Notes: generated by a model from the letters alone, not told the origin. A DNA stretch of 64,000 nucleotides from Acidovorax sp. YS12 (GCA_021496925.1 CP053915.1:2356001-2420000); one strand, 5' to 3'; positions 6,516 to 19,243 are shown, counted from the stretch's first letter. Numbers and translations are program-made.

Positions 6516-7797
6516 GGGAACCTCTCAAAACCCATCCGATCTCTTCCTGACCCGAGAAGCCTGACCCGCCCCTTGCCATGATCACACCCCGCAGCGCGCT
6601 GAAGTTTGACCTGTTCGCCGAGGCCTCGCGCCAGCACAAGAGGGACGAGGTGGGCGATCCGCTGCAGGTGATCGCGCGGCACATCGACTTCGGAGCCCTG
6701 GCCGGGCTGGTGGATGCCTTGATCGAGCGTGGCGATGGCCGCCGGGGTGGCCGGCCGGCCTATCCCACCGAGGTGATGGTGCGCATCCTGGTCTTGAAGC
6801 GGCTGTACAACCTGTCCGATGAGCAGATGGAGTACCAGTTGCTGGATCGGGCGAGCTACCAGCGCTTTTGCCTGCTGCAGGATGCGATGAACGTGCCGGA
6901 CCGCAACACGATCTGGCGCTTCGGCGAGCGGCTGGGCGTGGATGGGGCCACGGTGCTGTTCCAGGGAGTGGATGCGCAACTGCACCGCCATGGCTACATG
7001 GCCCGGGGCGGACAAGCCATCGATGCGACGCTGGTGCCCGCGCCGCGCCAGCGCCTGGACAGGCCGGAGCGCGAGGCCCTGGCCGAAGGCAGAACGCCCG
7101 ATTGGAGTGAGGCCGAGCGCCGGCAAAGGGATGTGGATGCCACACACACGAAAAAGCACGGCAAGAGCTACTTCGGCTACAAGCTCAGCGTGAGCGTGGA
7201 CCTCAAGCACGGCTTCATCCGCCGCATCGCCACGGGCACGGCCAGCGAGCACGACGGACACCACTTCGACGAGGTGCTGGACATGCACAACACCGGGCGC
7301 AGCGTGCACACGGACAAGGCCTACGCGAGCCGGCAGCGCCGGCAGATGCTGCAAGTGCTGGGCTTCGTGGACGCGATGCAGCGCCGGGCCCAGCCGGGCC
7401 AGCCCCTGAGCGAGTGCCAGAAGCGGCGCAACCAGCGCATTGCCAGCAAGCGTGCCCGGGTCGAACATGCGTTTGCCGGCATCCGGCACCTGGGCGGCAA
7501 GTTCGTACGCACGATCGGGCAGGCGCGGGCCACGGTGGCGATGACGATGATGGCTGCCTGCTACAACATGAAGCGCCTGGCCTCGTTCCTTGAGCGAGGC
7601 GTGGATGCGTTCTTCAAACCGGCGACCACCAAGGCACAGGTGCGCCTGCAAACGGCGAAAGCCTGAGCCATCGGGGCTGCAAGGCCCCTCAATGCACGAG
7701 GTGCAGACCGCCGTAAGGCCTCATCGCGCATTCAAAACGGCTGGCGTCCAATCGTGCCTATTCGGATCCGTCAATCATGGGGTTGTGAGAGGTTCCC
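6516..7797 (+). mobile_element. IS5-family insertion sequence, apparently complete
   Basis: 1282 bp. Terminal inverted repeats are GGGAACCTCTCAAAACCC (left, from 6516) and, read inward from 7797, GGGAACCTCTCACAACCC (one mismatch in 18). The element is flanked by a 4-bp direct repeat TTCA (6512-6515 and 7798-7801), consistent with a target duplication. A single full-length transposase ORF lies inside, so it is probably functional and recent. Confidence 0.85.
6578..7666 (+). CDS. IS5-family DDE transposase
   Basis: A 362-residue DDE transposase that would cut and join the ends of the surrounding IS. The N-terminal DUF772-type DNA-binding region runs from about 20 to 110 (GGRPAYPTEVMVRILVLKRLYNLSD is split here across the conserved part). 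Candidate catalytic residues are D in GQAIDATLV (about 148), D in HTDKAY (about 246) and E in RVEHAFAGIR (about 292). The ORF is intact and begins 62 nt inside the left terminal repeat. Codon use is GC-rich like the host, so the element is probably native to this lineage. Confidence 0.9.
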   Translation: MITPRSALKFDLFAEASRQHKRDEVGDPLQVIARHIDFGALAGLVDALIERGDGRRGGRPAYPTEVMVRILVLKRLYNLSDEQMEYQLLDRASYQRFCLLQDAMNVPDRNTIWRFGERLGVDGATVLFQGVDAQLHRHGYMARGGQAIDATLVPAPRQRLDRPEREALAEGRTPDWSEAERRQRDVDATHTKKHGKSYFGYKLSVSVDLKHGFIRRIATGTASEHDGHHFDEVLDMHNTGRSVHTDKAYASRQRRQMLQVLGFVDAMQRRAQPGQPLSECQKRRNQRIASKRARVEHAFAGIRHLGGKFVRTIGQARATVAMTMMAACYNMKRLASFLERGVDAFFKPATTKAQVRLQTAKA

Positions 7798-7798
7798 T

Positions 7799-8787
7799 TC
7801 AGGCTCGCCTGCGCACCACCCCCAGGCGGAACAAGCCCAACAAGCCCGCCAGCAACATCAGCGCCCACTGGTTCAGCGTAGGAATCGCGTTCGCCCCGCC
7901 CGGTCCAAAGCCTGGCCCGCCAGGGTCTTGGATCACGCTCGGCGTCAAATCGGTGTCGCCCGCGCCGTTGTCCACCAACCGCAACGTGACGGTGTTGCCG
8001 CTGATCTGTGCGCGCGGGTACACATACCAGCCCGTGGCAGGGCTGTATTTGTAATAGGCCATGCCCTGCACACTTTGCGGGTAGGTCAGCACCACCGTGG
8101 CCTCGCTGCCCGCCGTGCCATTCACCAGCCGCAGGCTGACCACGCCGTGCGGCAGGGTCACGCCTGCGGGTAATGCGGGCGCGTTCAGGCTGGCAACGGT
8201 TTGCGTGCCCGCCTGGGCAAGCTGCCAGCCGTTGGTGGGCTGGGCGGCTAGCGTCAGGGGCAGGCCTTGGTGTGGACCTTCGGGCAGGGTCAAGTTCGCC
8301 GGTGCTGGCAAGGGCGCAAATGTGGCGCTGACCGTGCAGTTCGCCGTGACGGGGCCAGAAGTAAAGGTGTTGCCCGCCAAGCTGCCGCCGCAGCCCGTCA
8401 CCGTATCCACTTCATGCGTCCCGGCGGGCGTAACGGTGAACGCGGGCGTGGCGTGGTAAGCCACGGTTTGCGCCGTGCTGGGGCTGATGCTGCCGCCTGC
8501 GCCTGCGCCTGCGCTGGGGGTGACGGTATACCCGCGTGGAGCCTGGCAGGTGGCTGTGGTGCTGGCGGCACACGTCCAGCCCCAGGTGCTGGTGCCGCTG
8601 GTGATGCCGCTGGGCGTGCCTGCGGCGCACAGGTTGGCTGCCGGGGCTGGGTCAGCAACGGGGCGGCGGCGGGGTTGTGCGCGCTGCCGCAGACGCCCGC
8701 CAGCGGCGCAGGCAGGGGCGCAAAAGTAGCGCTGACCGTGCAGTTAGCCGTGTTTCTTCGGCGCGATTTGCGGCGCGCGCGGGCCGA
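7799..8787 (-). pseudogene. Remnant of an IPTL-CTERM surface protein gene
   Basis: The readable 3' part encodes a choice-of-anchor U-like domain (AYYKYSPATGWYVYPRAQI...VDNGAGDTDLTPSVIQDPGG) and a C-terminal sorting tail IPTLNQWALMLLAGLLG followed by RLGVVRRR. The IPTL motif, a membrane helix and basic residues are the signature of exosortase-type processing. Upstream the frame breaks at about 8660-8663 (a short G run): ANLCAAGTPSGITSGTSTWG is in one frame and TANCTVSATFAPLPAP in another. No start codon is found before an in-frame stop at 8788-8790, so it is a truncated, frameshifted gene. Its TGA (7799-7801) lies in the 4-bp duplication made by the IS. Confidence 0.75.
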
Positions 8788-8963
8788 TTACTTCGCTAAC
8801 ACATGGAAATACTCAATGGACGATCTTACGCTGTCGGGTGTAAAAAAATATGGACAACCTGGGCCTTTCACAGGCATCTGCACGGCGGAAGGTGTGCACG
8901 GCGCAAGCTGCGAACCTGCGATGGCAGGCCGCCGAGCACCACGGCGCATATGCTTTGCGTGGG

Positions 8964-8988
8964 CATTCGCGGCCAAGGCCGCTCCTAC
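8964..8988 (-). repeat. REP-like palindrome
   Basis: On the minus strand GTAGGAGCGGCCTTGGCCGC: a GTAG head followed by the palindrome GCGGCC-TTG-GCCGC, as in pseudomonad-type REP elements. Confidence 0.6.
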
Positions 8989-9022
8989 GGCGGCGGGGCA
9001 TGCGGGGGTTGCGGCTTGCCTT

Positions 9023-9049
9023 GTGGGGGCGGCGGCCTTGGCCGCAAAC
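9023..9049 (+). repeat. REP-like palindrome, inverted partner
   Basis: GTGGGGGCGGCGGCCTTGGC continuing into CGCAAAC. Same palindrome core as 8964-8988 but opposite orientation, 34 bases away, so the pair looks like a REPIN (two REPs facing each other). Confidence 0.55.
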
Positions 9050-9080
9050 TCTGCCTTGACCGCTGCGGAGAATGGGGCGC

Positions 9081-9130
9081 TGAAATGGCTTCCAGCCGTT
9101 GCCTGGCAAGCGCTGGCAGCTATGTTTTTT
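9081..9130 (+). repeat. Dispersed hairpin repeat, copy 3
   Basis: GAAATGGCTTCCAGCCGTTG followed by CCTGGCAAGCGCTGGCAGCTAT. Matches the family with several changes. Confidence 0.6.
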
Positions 9131-9145
9131 GAAGAGCCACGAAAA

Positions 9146-9181
9146 AAAACGGCCCCTGCGGTAATCCGCCGGGGCCGTTTT
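9146..9181. terminator. Bidirectional rho-independent terminator
   Basis: Perfect 11-bp stem AAAACGGCCCC / GGGGCCGTTTT, with an inner GCGG-TAAT-CCGC stem in the loop. Runs of A on the left and T on the right suit termination in both directions, mainly for the leftward DUF4351 gene. Confidence 0.8.
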
Positions 9182-9210
9182 CCTTGATTCGCCAGGGATG
9201 CGACAAACCG

Positions 9211-9501
9211 TCAGGGCGCGCGGAATACCTCGTCCAGCGTGCTGGCATCCAGGATGTTGTCGGCCCATTGCTCCAGTTCGGCCAAACTGGCCTGCCGTAC
9301 CCGCTGCGTCATGAGCGCCCCCAGGGGGCCGAAGCGGCGCGTGAACAAGCGCAGCAGGACGGTGGCTTCGCCTTCCTGGCGGCCTTCCTGGCGGCCTTGG
9401 CTCCACATGCGTTGGCTCAATGTCGTCATGGTCTTGTCCTCTTGCGGATGGTCCAGGATCAGGTTCTTGAAGTTCTGGTCGTGGCTGGGTATGTCGGGCA
9501 T
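9211..9501 (-). CDS. DUF4351 protein, internally deleted Rpn-like remnant
   Basis: About 96 residues from the ATG at 9501. The N-terminus (PSHDQNFKNLILDHPQ) looks like the start of Rpn/PD-(D/E)XK transposase-like proteins; it then joins directly to the C-terminal linker and DUF4351 domain (SQGRQEGRQEGEATVLLRLFTRRFGPLGALMTQ...ADNILDASTLDEVF). The nuclease core of roughly 200 residues expected between these parts is missing, but the frame is kept, so an internal deletion is likely and nuclease activity is not expected. The reading frame extends 5' through the octamer repeat to 9567, producing MPPCRHAA repeats; the ATG at 9501 is preferred because the family sequence begins there. Confidence 0.6.
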   Translation of the reverse strand: MPDIPSHDQNFKNLILDHPQEDKTMTTLSQRMWSQGRQEGRQEGEATVLLRLFTRRFGPLGALMTQRVRQASLAELEQWADNILDASTLDEVFRAP

Positions 9502-9557
9502 GGCGGCATGGCGGCATGGCGGCATGGCGGCATGGCGGCATGGCGGCATGGCGGCAT
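9497..9557. repeat. Octamer tandem repeat (GGCATGGC)7
   Basis: Seven exact copies of the 8-bp unit GGCATGGC from 9497 to 9552, then GGCAT. On the minus strand it sits at the 5' end of the DUF4351 gene and supplies several ATG codons. Because 8 is not a multiple of 3, copy-number change would shift any frame that starts upstream of it. Confidence 0.85.
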
Positions 9558-9572
9558 TGTCAGGCAATTGAG

Positions 9573-9622
9573 GTCAAATTGGCCTTCAGCGCTTATCCAG
9601 AAAGCGCTGGCAGCTATCAAAT
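9573..9622 (+). repeat. Dispersed hairpin repeat, copy 4
   Basis: GTCAAATTGGCCTTCAGCGC then TTATCCAGAAAGCGCTGGCAGCTATCAAAT split into two arms; AGCGCTT and AAGCGCT can pair around ATCCAGA. The 3' end overlaps the stop codon of the Uma2 gene. Confidence 0.75.
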
Positions 9623-10162
9623 TTGCACATCGGCGTACACGTCGGCCAGCGGCAGGTCGATGTCCAGGCAGTCGATGCGGATGCTGCCTTGCTCCACGTA
9701 CTCGACGCGCCAGCCGGTGGCACGCCGGTAAACCTCGGCGCGAACCACGTCCTGCTCCAGCAGCACATAGGTTTGCAGGCTGGGCAGGGTCTGGTAGGCC
9801 AGCAGTTTCTCGCGCCGGTCGATGCGGGCGGTGGATTCGGACAGGACTTCGACGATGAGGCAGGGCGCGCGCCGGAAATAAGGCGCCCTGTCCTGCGGGT
9901 CGCACGAGAGCAGCAGGTCAGGGTAATAGAACACGGTCTTGCCGCCAATCTCCAGCCGCAGCTTCATGGCCGACGTGAACACGTGACAGCCCTTACGCCG
10001 TGCTGCCGGGATCAGGCCAAAGGCCAGGGCGGTAGCGATCAGGTTATGCGCCGCAGTGCTTTCGGCCCTGGCATACATGCGCCCGTCGATGTACTCATGG
10101 CGCCACTCGCTGCGCTCCTCATGGGCCAGGTACTCTTCAATGTTGATCGCTCGTGTGGACAT
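9617..10162 (-). CDS. Uma2-family (DUF820) restriction-endonuclease-like protein
   Basis: A 181-residue protein from the ATG at 10162 (MSTRAINIEEYLAHEE); an upstream in-frame extension to 10210 has no family resemblance. Uma2 proteins have a PD-(D/E)XK fold; visible motifs are GRMYARA, the D in YYPDLLLSCDP and the LIVEVLSESTARID segment with the catalytic E-x-hydrophobic pattern. It is a full-length member of a family that is multi-copy in Comamonadaceae and cyanobacteria; the natural function is not settled. A C-terminal fragment of a close homologue lies at 1585-1642. The dispersed repeat directly follows its stop codon. Confidence 0.85.
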   Translation of the reverse strand: MSTRAINIEEYLAHEERSEWRHEYIDGRMYARAESTAAHNLIATALAFGLIPAARRKGCHVFTSAMKLRLEIGGKTVFYYPDLLLSCDPQDRAPYFRRAPCLIVEVLSESTARIDRREKLLAYQTLPSLQTYVLLEQDVVRAEVYRRATGWRVEYVEQGSIRIDCLDIDLPLADVYADVQI

Positions 10163-10206
10163 GCGCGCCTTTTTGACGATGGCTTCTCGCAATGTAGCGG
10201 CCCCAA

Positions 10207-10236
10207 GCAAAACGGCACCTCACGGTGCCGTTTTGC
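10207..10236. terminator. Bidirectional terminator hairpin after gltD
   Basis: Perfect 13-bp stem GCAAAACGGCACC / GGTGCCGTTTTGC with a TCAC loop, 17 bases beyond the gltD stop. The T run on either strand lies within the stem arm. Confidence 0.75.
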
Positions 10237-10252
10237 ATGAAGCGCCGAAACC

Positions 10253-11731
10253 TCAGCGCGGCAGATCCGAGTACCCCATCAGGAACTCATCCACCGCACG
10301 CGCGGCCTGGCGGCCTTCGCGGATGGCCCAGACCACCAGCGACTGGCCCCGGCGCATGTCGCCGGCGGCGAACACCTTCGGAACGCTCGTGGCGTAGCCG
10401 CCGGTGAAGTCGGTGCTGGCGCGGGCATTGCCGCGTGCGTCCTTGTCCACGCCAAAGGCGTCGAGCACGGCGGCCACGGGTGCCGTGAAGCCCATGGCGA
10501 GCAGCACCAGGTCGGCCTTGTATTCCTTCTCGGTGCCGGCAATCTCGACGAACTTGCCGTCCTTGAACTCGATGTGCACGGTCTTCAGGCCCGTGACCTT
10601 GCCCTTGCTGCCGATGAACTCCTTGGTGGCGATGGCGAATTCGCGCGCGCAGCCTTCCTCGTGGCTGGAGCTGGTGCGCAGCTTGGTGGGCCAGTAGGGC
10701 CACACCAGCGGCTTGTTCTCCTGCGCGGGCGGCATGGGCATGAGCTCGAACTGGGTGACGCTCACGGCGCCATGGCGGTTGCTGGTGCCCACGCAGTCGC
10801 TGCCGGTGTCACCGCCACCGATGACGATGACGTGCTTGCCGTCCGCGCGCAGCTGGCCCTTGAGTTTGTCGCCCGCGTTGACCTTGTTTTGCTGCGGCAG
10901 GAACTCCATGGCGAAGTGGATGCCATCGAGGTCGCGGCCGGGCACCGGCAGGTCGCGGCTTTGCTCGGCGCCGCCAGTGAGCAGCACGGCGTCGAATTCC
11001 TTCTGCAACTGCTCGGGCGTCACCGTTTCCTTGGCCCAGTTGGTGACCTTGCTGCCCTTGCCCAGGCCGTCCTTCTCGCTGCCGACGAACACGCCGGTGC
11101 GGATCTGCACGCCCTCGGCCACGAGCTGCGCCACGCGGCGGTCGATGTGCGCCTTGTCCAGCTTGAAGTCGGGGATGCCGTAGCGCAGCAGGCCGCCCAC
11201 GCGGTCGTTCTTCTCGAACAGCGTCACGTCGTGGCCGGCACGGGCGAGCTGCTGCGCCGCCGCCAGGCCCGCGGGGCCCGCGCCGACCACGGCCACCTTC
11301 TTGCCGGTCTGGTGCGCGGCGGGCTGGGGCTGCACCCAGCCTTCTTCCCAGGCGCGGTCGATGATGGCGTGCTCGATGCTCTTGATGCCCACCGCGTCGT
11401 TGTTGATGTTCAGCGTGCAGGCGGCCTCGCAGGGCGCGGGGCAGATGCGGCCGGTGAATTCGGGGAAGTTGTTGGTGCTGTGCAGCACCGCGATGGCGCT
11501 CTTCCAGTCCTGGTGGTAAACGAGGTCGTTGAAGTCCGGGATGATGTTGTTCACCGGGCAGCCGTTGTTGCAGAACGGCGTGCCGCAGTCCATGCAGCGC
11601 GCGCCCTGGGTCTTGGCCTGCTCGGCGTCCAGGCCGATAACGAACTCCTTGTAGTGCTTCACACGCTCGGCGGCGGGCGCGTAGCCCTCCTCGATGCGCT
11701 CGTATTCCATGAAACCGGTGGTCTTGCCCAT
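10253..11731 (-). CDS. gltD: Glutamate synthase (NADPH) small subunit
   Basis: A 492-residue flavoprotein that passes electrons from NADPH through FAD and 4Fe-4S clusters to the large subunit, for glutamate synthesis from glutamine and 2-oxoglutarate in the cytoplasm. The N-terminal cluster-binding cysteines are in CMDCGTPFCNNGCPV (about 47-61), the FAD fold is at VVGAGPAGLAAAQQLARAG (about 149-167), and the NADPH fold at VIGGGDTGSDCVGTSNRHGA (about 294-313). Length and motifs are normal. The gene follows gltB by 36 nt on the same strand, so they form one operon ended by the hairpin at 10207-10236. Confidence 0.97.
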   Translation of the reverse strand: MGKTTGFMEYERIEEGYAPAAERVKHYKEFVIGLDAEQAKTQGARCMDCGTPFCNNGCPVNNIIPDFNDLVYHQDWKSAIAVLHSTNNFPEFTGRICPAPCEAACTLNINNDAVGIKSIEHAIIDRAWEEGWVQPQPAAHQTGKKVAVVGAGPAGLAAAQQLARAGHDVTLFEKNDRVGGLLRYGIPDFKLDKAHIDRRVAQLVAEGVQIRTGVFVGSEKDGLGKGSKVTNWAKETVTPEQLQKEFDAVLLTGGAEQSRDLPVPGRDLDGIHFAMEFLPQQNKVNAGDKLKGQLRADGKHVIVIGGGDTGSDCVGTSNRHGAVSVTQFELMPMPPAQENKPLVWPYWPTKLRTSSSHEEGCAREFAIATKEFIGSKGKVTGLKTVHIEFKDGKFVEIAGTEKEYKADLVLLAMGFTAPVAAVLDAFGVDKDARGNARASTDFTGGYATSVPKVFAAGDMRRGQSLVVWAIREGRQAARAVDEFLMGYSDLPR

Positions 11732-11767
11732 GATCGTGGTGTCCTGTTCTTGTGGTGGGAGGGCGCC

Positions 11768-16501
<4,734 letters not shown>

Positions 16502-16632
16502 GGGGCTTTCCTTAGTGAAAATTCTCAGAAACGCAGCGTAATGCATCAACCCATGCACTGCAAGCATAATAATTAGGGTCAGATACAAATTAACTACCAA
16601 GCAGTTTCATCGCTTATTAATAAGGGACACAT

Positions 16633-16672
16633 CAAATTCAGGAGCAGCTAGCGCTTTGTGTGAAAGGCCCTA
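16633..16672 (-). repeat. Dispersed hairpin repeat, copy 5 (3' flank of RAYT)
   Basis: On the minus strand AAAGCGCTAGCTGCTCCTGA preceded by GGGCCTTTCACAC. It ends five bases from the RAYT stop codon. Confidence 0.65.
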
Positions 16673-16676
16673 TGCC

Positions 16677-17390
16677 CTATTCGGTGGTTTTTTCTTCAGC
16701 GCGCTCCGCCATGCGAGGACGTCCGGCACGCGCCTTGGCCACGCGGCGGCCGGTGCGTTGCTGCAACGCGGTCACGAATTCCGCCCCCCCCAGAACCCAG
16801 CCGGTGTGGGCCGCGCGGCCCAGTTGCTCGGCCATTTGTGTGCCAATGCCCGCCCGCACCAAGGCGGCATAGGCAGCCTCGCGCGCGAACGGCGTATTGC
16901 CCAACCCCCAAAGCAGCGCATGGGGCGTGACCAGCGGGTCTGCGCGCAAGCCCAGGCCATGGGCGTGGCTCGACCAGGGGTAATCGCCCGGCTGCTGCGC
17001 CAGTCCGGCGCGCACCGGGTTCCAGTCCATGTAAACCATGCAGGGCAGCAGGTAACGCTCGGGCTCCAGCACGGTGCAGCGGTAGCGGCCCTCCCACAGG
17101 GTGCCGGTACGCTGGTGGCGTTGGTTGAAGTAGCGCACGTAGTCACGCCCCACAGCCTGCATCATCGCGGGCAGGCCCTCGGCCGTGGCCGGCGTGGCGA
17201 GCAGATGGAAATGGTTGGGCATGAGCACGTAGGCATGCACCGCCACGCGGTGCTTGCGCGACTGGCTGGCCAGCAGCGCCAGCATGTGCTCGTAGTCCTG
17301 CGCATCGCGGAAGATGGCCTCGCGGTTGTTGCCCCGCTGCAGCGCGTGGTGCACGAAACCAGGAACGGTGAGACGGGGAAGGCGGGCCAT
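16677..17390 (-). CDS. REP-associated tyrosine transposase (RAYT, Y1 HUH type)
   Basis: A 237-residue single-strand transposase of the TnpA-REP group. Visible are the HUH pair in MPNHFHLLATP (H60-F-H62) and the tyrosine region GRDYVRYFNQRH (Y84/Y87), followed by GTLWEGRYRCTVLEPERYLLPCMVYMDWNPVRAGL, which is characteristic of the family (given here as two parts: GTLWEGRY and MDWNPVRAGL). The ATG at 17390 is chosen because the family begins MARLPRL; the frame stays open to 17447. RAYTs are domesticated, usually single-copy enzymes that spread REP palindromes. Here copies of the dispersed hairpin repeat lie on both sides (16633-16672, 17415-17516). Confidence 0.9.
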   Translation of the reverse strand: MARLPRLTVPGFVHHALQRGNNREAIFRDAQDYEHMLALLASQSRKHRVAVHAYVLMPNHFHLLATPATAEGLPAMMQAVGRDYVRYFNQRHQRTGTLWEGRYRCTVLEPERYLLPCMVYMDWNPVRAGLAQQPGDYPWSSHAHGLGLRADPLVTPHALLWGLGNTPFAREAAYAALVRAGIGTQMAEQLGRAAHTGWVLGGAEFVTALQQRTGRRVAKARAGRPRMAERAEEKTTE

Positions 17391-17414
17391 GGCGCGATTG
17401 TCGCGTAGCGCGGC

Positions 17415-17465
17415 GCTATTTTTTCCAGAGCGGCTAGCGCTTACCATACCTTGGCTTCAGGGCAA
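17415..17465 (-). repeat. Dispersed hairpin repeat, copy 6 (5' flank of RAYT)
   Basis: On the minus strand CCTGAAGCCAAGGTATGGTA then AGCGCTAGCCGCTCTGGAAA. Opposite orientation to the next copy, so the two form a head-to-head pair. Confidence 0.65.
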
Positions 17466-17516
17466 AAAGAGCCTAAAACCCTCTCCTATCAAGCGCTAGA
17501 AGCTACGTTTTCAGGA
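17463..17516 (+). repeat. Dispersed hairpin repeat, copy 7 (5' flank of RAYT)
   Basis: GAGCCTAAAACCCTCTCCTA then TCAAGCGCTAGAAGCTACGT. Directly next to copy 6 in inverted orientation and just beyond the msrQ stop. Confidence 0.65.
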
Positions 17517-17520
17517 GCAA

Positions 17521-18147
17521 TCAGCGCCGCACCCCAGGCTTGCAGGCGTGCCACACGCGCCAGCCCAGCAGCAGCCCCAGGATGGACGCGTACACCGCGA
17601 CCTCGCTGAAATCATTCTTGCCCGCACGCATCCAGAAGAAATGCAGCAGCGACAGGCCGGCCACCACGTACACGCTGCGGTGCAGCGCCCGCCAGCGCGC
17701 GCCCCCGAGCCAGCGCATAGCCCCCTGGAACGATGTGGCGGCCAGCAGCGCCAGCAGCACCAGCGCCAGGGTGCCGACGAGGATGAACGGCCGCTTGGCG
17801 ATGTCGTGCAGCATCTCAGCCAGCTCCAGCCCCATGTCGAACCATGCGTAGGCCAGCAGATGCAGCAGCGCATAGAAGGCCACGAACAGCCCCAGCATGC
17901 GCCGAAAGCGTGCCAGTTGCGGCGTGGCGGTGAGCACACGCAGGGGCGTCACGGCCAGCGCCAGGCACAGGAAGCGCAGCGTCCAGCGCCCGAGCGCACG
18001 CTCCAGCGCCTCGGCCGGGTTGGCGCCCAGCTGGTCGGTAAACGCCGCCGTGACAAGCCAGGCCAGCGGCCACAGGCAGAGCACAAACAGCACGGGCTTG
18101 GCCCAGGGGCGCTGCAGCGCCGCACGCAACACCGGCAGCCCCGCCAT
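17521..18147 (-). CDS. msrQ: MsrQ, heme-binding membrane subunit of the periplasmic Met-sulfoxide reductase
   Basis: A 208-residue inner-membrane protein of the ferric-reductase-like family with about six hydrophobic helices and the histidines expected for heme ligation (YALLHLLAYAWF, ALHRSVYVVAGLSLLHFFW). It passes electrons from quinones to MsrP in the periplasm. Its ATG immediately follows the msrP TGA (18148-18150), so the two genes are translationally coupled. Length is normal for the family. Confidence 0.93.
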   Translation of the reverse strand: MAGLPVLRAALQRPWAKPVLFVLCLWPLAWLVTAAFTDQLGANPAEALERALGRWTLRFLCLALAVTPLRVLTATPQLARFRRMLGLFVAFYALLHLLAYAWFDMGLELAEMLHDIAKRPFILVGTLALVLLALLAATSFQGAMRWLGGARWRALHRSVYVVAGLSLLHFFWMRAGKNDFSEVAVYASILGLLLGWRVWHACKPGVRR

Positions 18148-19143
18148 TCAATAGAACTTCTGCAGATCCATGCCCGCGTACAGCTGGCCGACCTGGGCTT
18201 CATAGCCGTTGAACAGGAGCGTCTTGCGGCGCTTGGCGAACAGGCCGCCCTCGCCAATGCGGCGCTCGGTGGCCTGGCTCCAGCGTGGGTGGTCAACCTG
18301 CGGGTTGACGTTGGAATAGAAGCCGTACTCGTTGCGCGCGGCCTTGTTCCAGGCGGTCGCGGGCTCCTTCTCGGTGAAGCGGATCTTGACGATGCTCTTG
18401 GCGCTTTTAAAGCCGTACTTCCAGGGTACGACGAGGCGCACGGGTGCGCCGTTCTGGTGCGGTAGCACCTCGCCATACATGCCGAAGGCCAGCAGCGTGA
18501 GCGGGTGCATGGCTTCGTCCATGCGCAGACCCTCGGTATAGGGCCAGTCGAGCACGCGGGAGCTCACGCCGGGCATGGTGGCCTTGTCGGCAAGGGAGAC
18601 GAACTCCACGTACTTGGCGCTGCCCAGGGGCTCGACGCGCCGGATCAGCTGGGCCAGCGAGTACCCCACCCACGGGATGACCATGGACCACCCTTCAACG
18701 CAGCGCAGGCGGTAGACGCGCTCCTCCTGCGCACTGAGGCGAATCAGGTCGTCGATACCCCATGTGCCAGGCTTCTTGACCAGGCCTTCGACCTCCACCG
18801 TCCAGGGCCGGGTCTTGAGCGTGTGGGCGTTGCGCGCGGGGTCGGACTTGTCGGTGCCGAACTCGTAGAAGTTGTTGTAGCCCGTCGCGTCCTGGTAGGC
18901 GGTGGCGTTTTCCATGGTCACCGCGCCATCGACGGCCGACCGAGCGCCCGGCAGGGGTGCCAGCTTGCCAGGCGGCGTGGCGGCGGCCAGCGCATCGCGC
19001 GCGGCCCAGGCGGCCAGGGTGGCGCCGGCGGCGCCGCCAGCCAACTGGCGCAGCAAGGTGCGGCGGCTTTCATAAACGGCACGCGGGGTAATTTCGCTGC
19101 CTTGCGGGTGGACAAAACCTGTATCGCGGCGAGGTATCAGCAT
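18148..19143 (-). CDS. msrP: MsrP, molybdopterin methionine-sulfoxide reductase catalytic subunit
   Basis: A 331-residue periplasmic molybdoenzyme that reduces oxidised methionines in envelope proteins. A Tat signal is visible (ESRRTLLRQLAGGAAGATLAAW is the twin-arginine region, here split as ESRRTLLRQL plus a hydrophobic stretch). The Mo-ligating Cys is in YRLRCVEGWSMVIPW. The ATG at 19143 (MLIPRRDTGF) is preferred to the longer frame from 19194, which adds a His-rich leader unlike the family. Forms a two-gene operon with msrQ. Confidence 0.95.
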   Translation of the reverse strand: MLIPRRDTGFVHPQGSEITPRAVYESRRTLLRQLAGGAAGATLAAWAARDALAAATPPGKLAPLPGARSAVDGAVTMENATAYQDATGYNNFYEFGTDKSDPARNAHTLKTRPWTVEVEGLVKKPGTWGIDDLIRLSAQEERVYRLRCVEGWSMVIPWVGYSLAQLIRRVEPLGSAKYVEFVSLADKATMPGVSSRVLDWPYTEGLRMDEAMHPLTLLAFGMYGEVLPHQNGAPVRLVVPWKYGFKSAKSIVKIRFTEKEPATAWNKAARNEYGFYSNVNPQVDHPRWSQATERRIGEGGLFAKRRKTLLFNGYEAQVGQLYAGMDLQKFY

Positions 19144-19243
19144 GGGTGGGCGCTCGGTGTGGTGTCTGGTGTGATGGTAGAGACACCCTGCCACCCCTGT
19201 GGTTCCGGGGATTTACGCCCCCACGCCGCGGCTGAACGCCCGT

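Larger units (their letters stand above)
8788..9210. other. Intergenic region with REP pair and repeat
   Basis: No gene I can support. It contains two REP-like palindromes in inverted orientation (8964-8988, 9023-9049), a dispersed hairpin repeat (9081-9130) and a bidirectional terminator (9146-9181). Short ORFs across it have no recognisable domains. Confidence 0.5.

Noticed and set aside
8267..9187. A 306-codon plus-strand open frame
   Set aside because: It covers the antisense of a decayed surface-protein gene, the REP pair and a dispersed repeat; no start signals or domains.
9497..9557. Possible CRISPR array
   Set aside because: The units are 8 bp and directly adjacent with no spacers; this is a simple tandem repeat.
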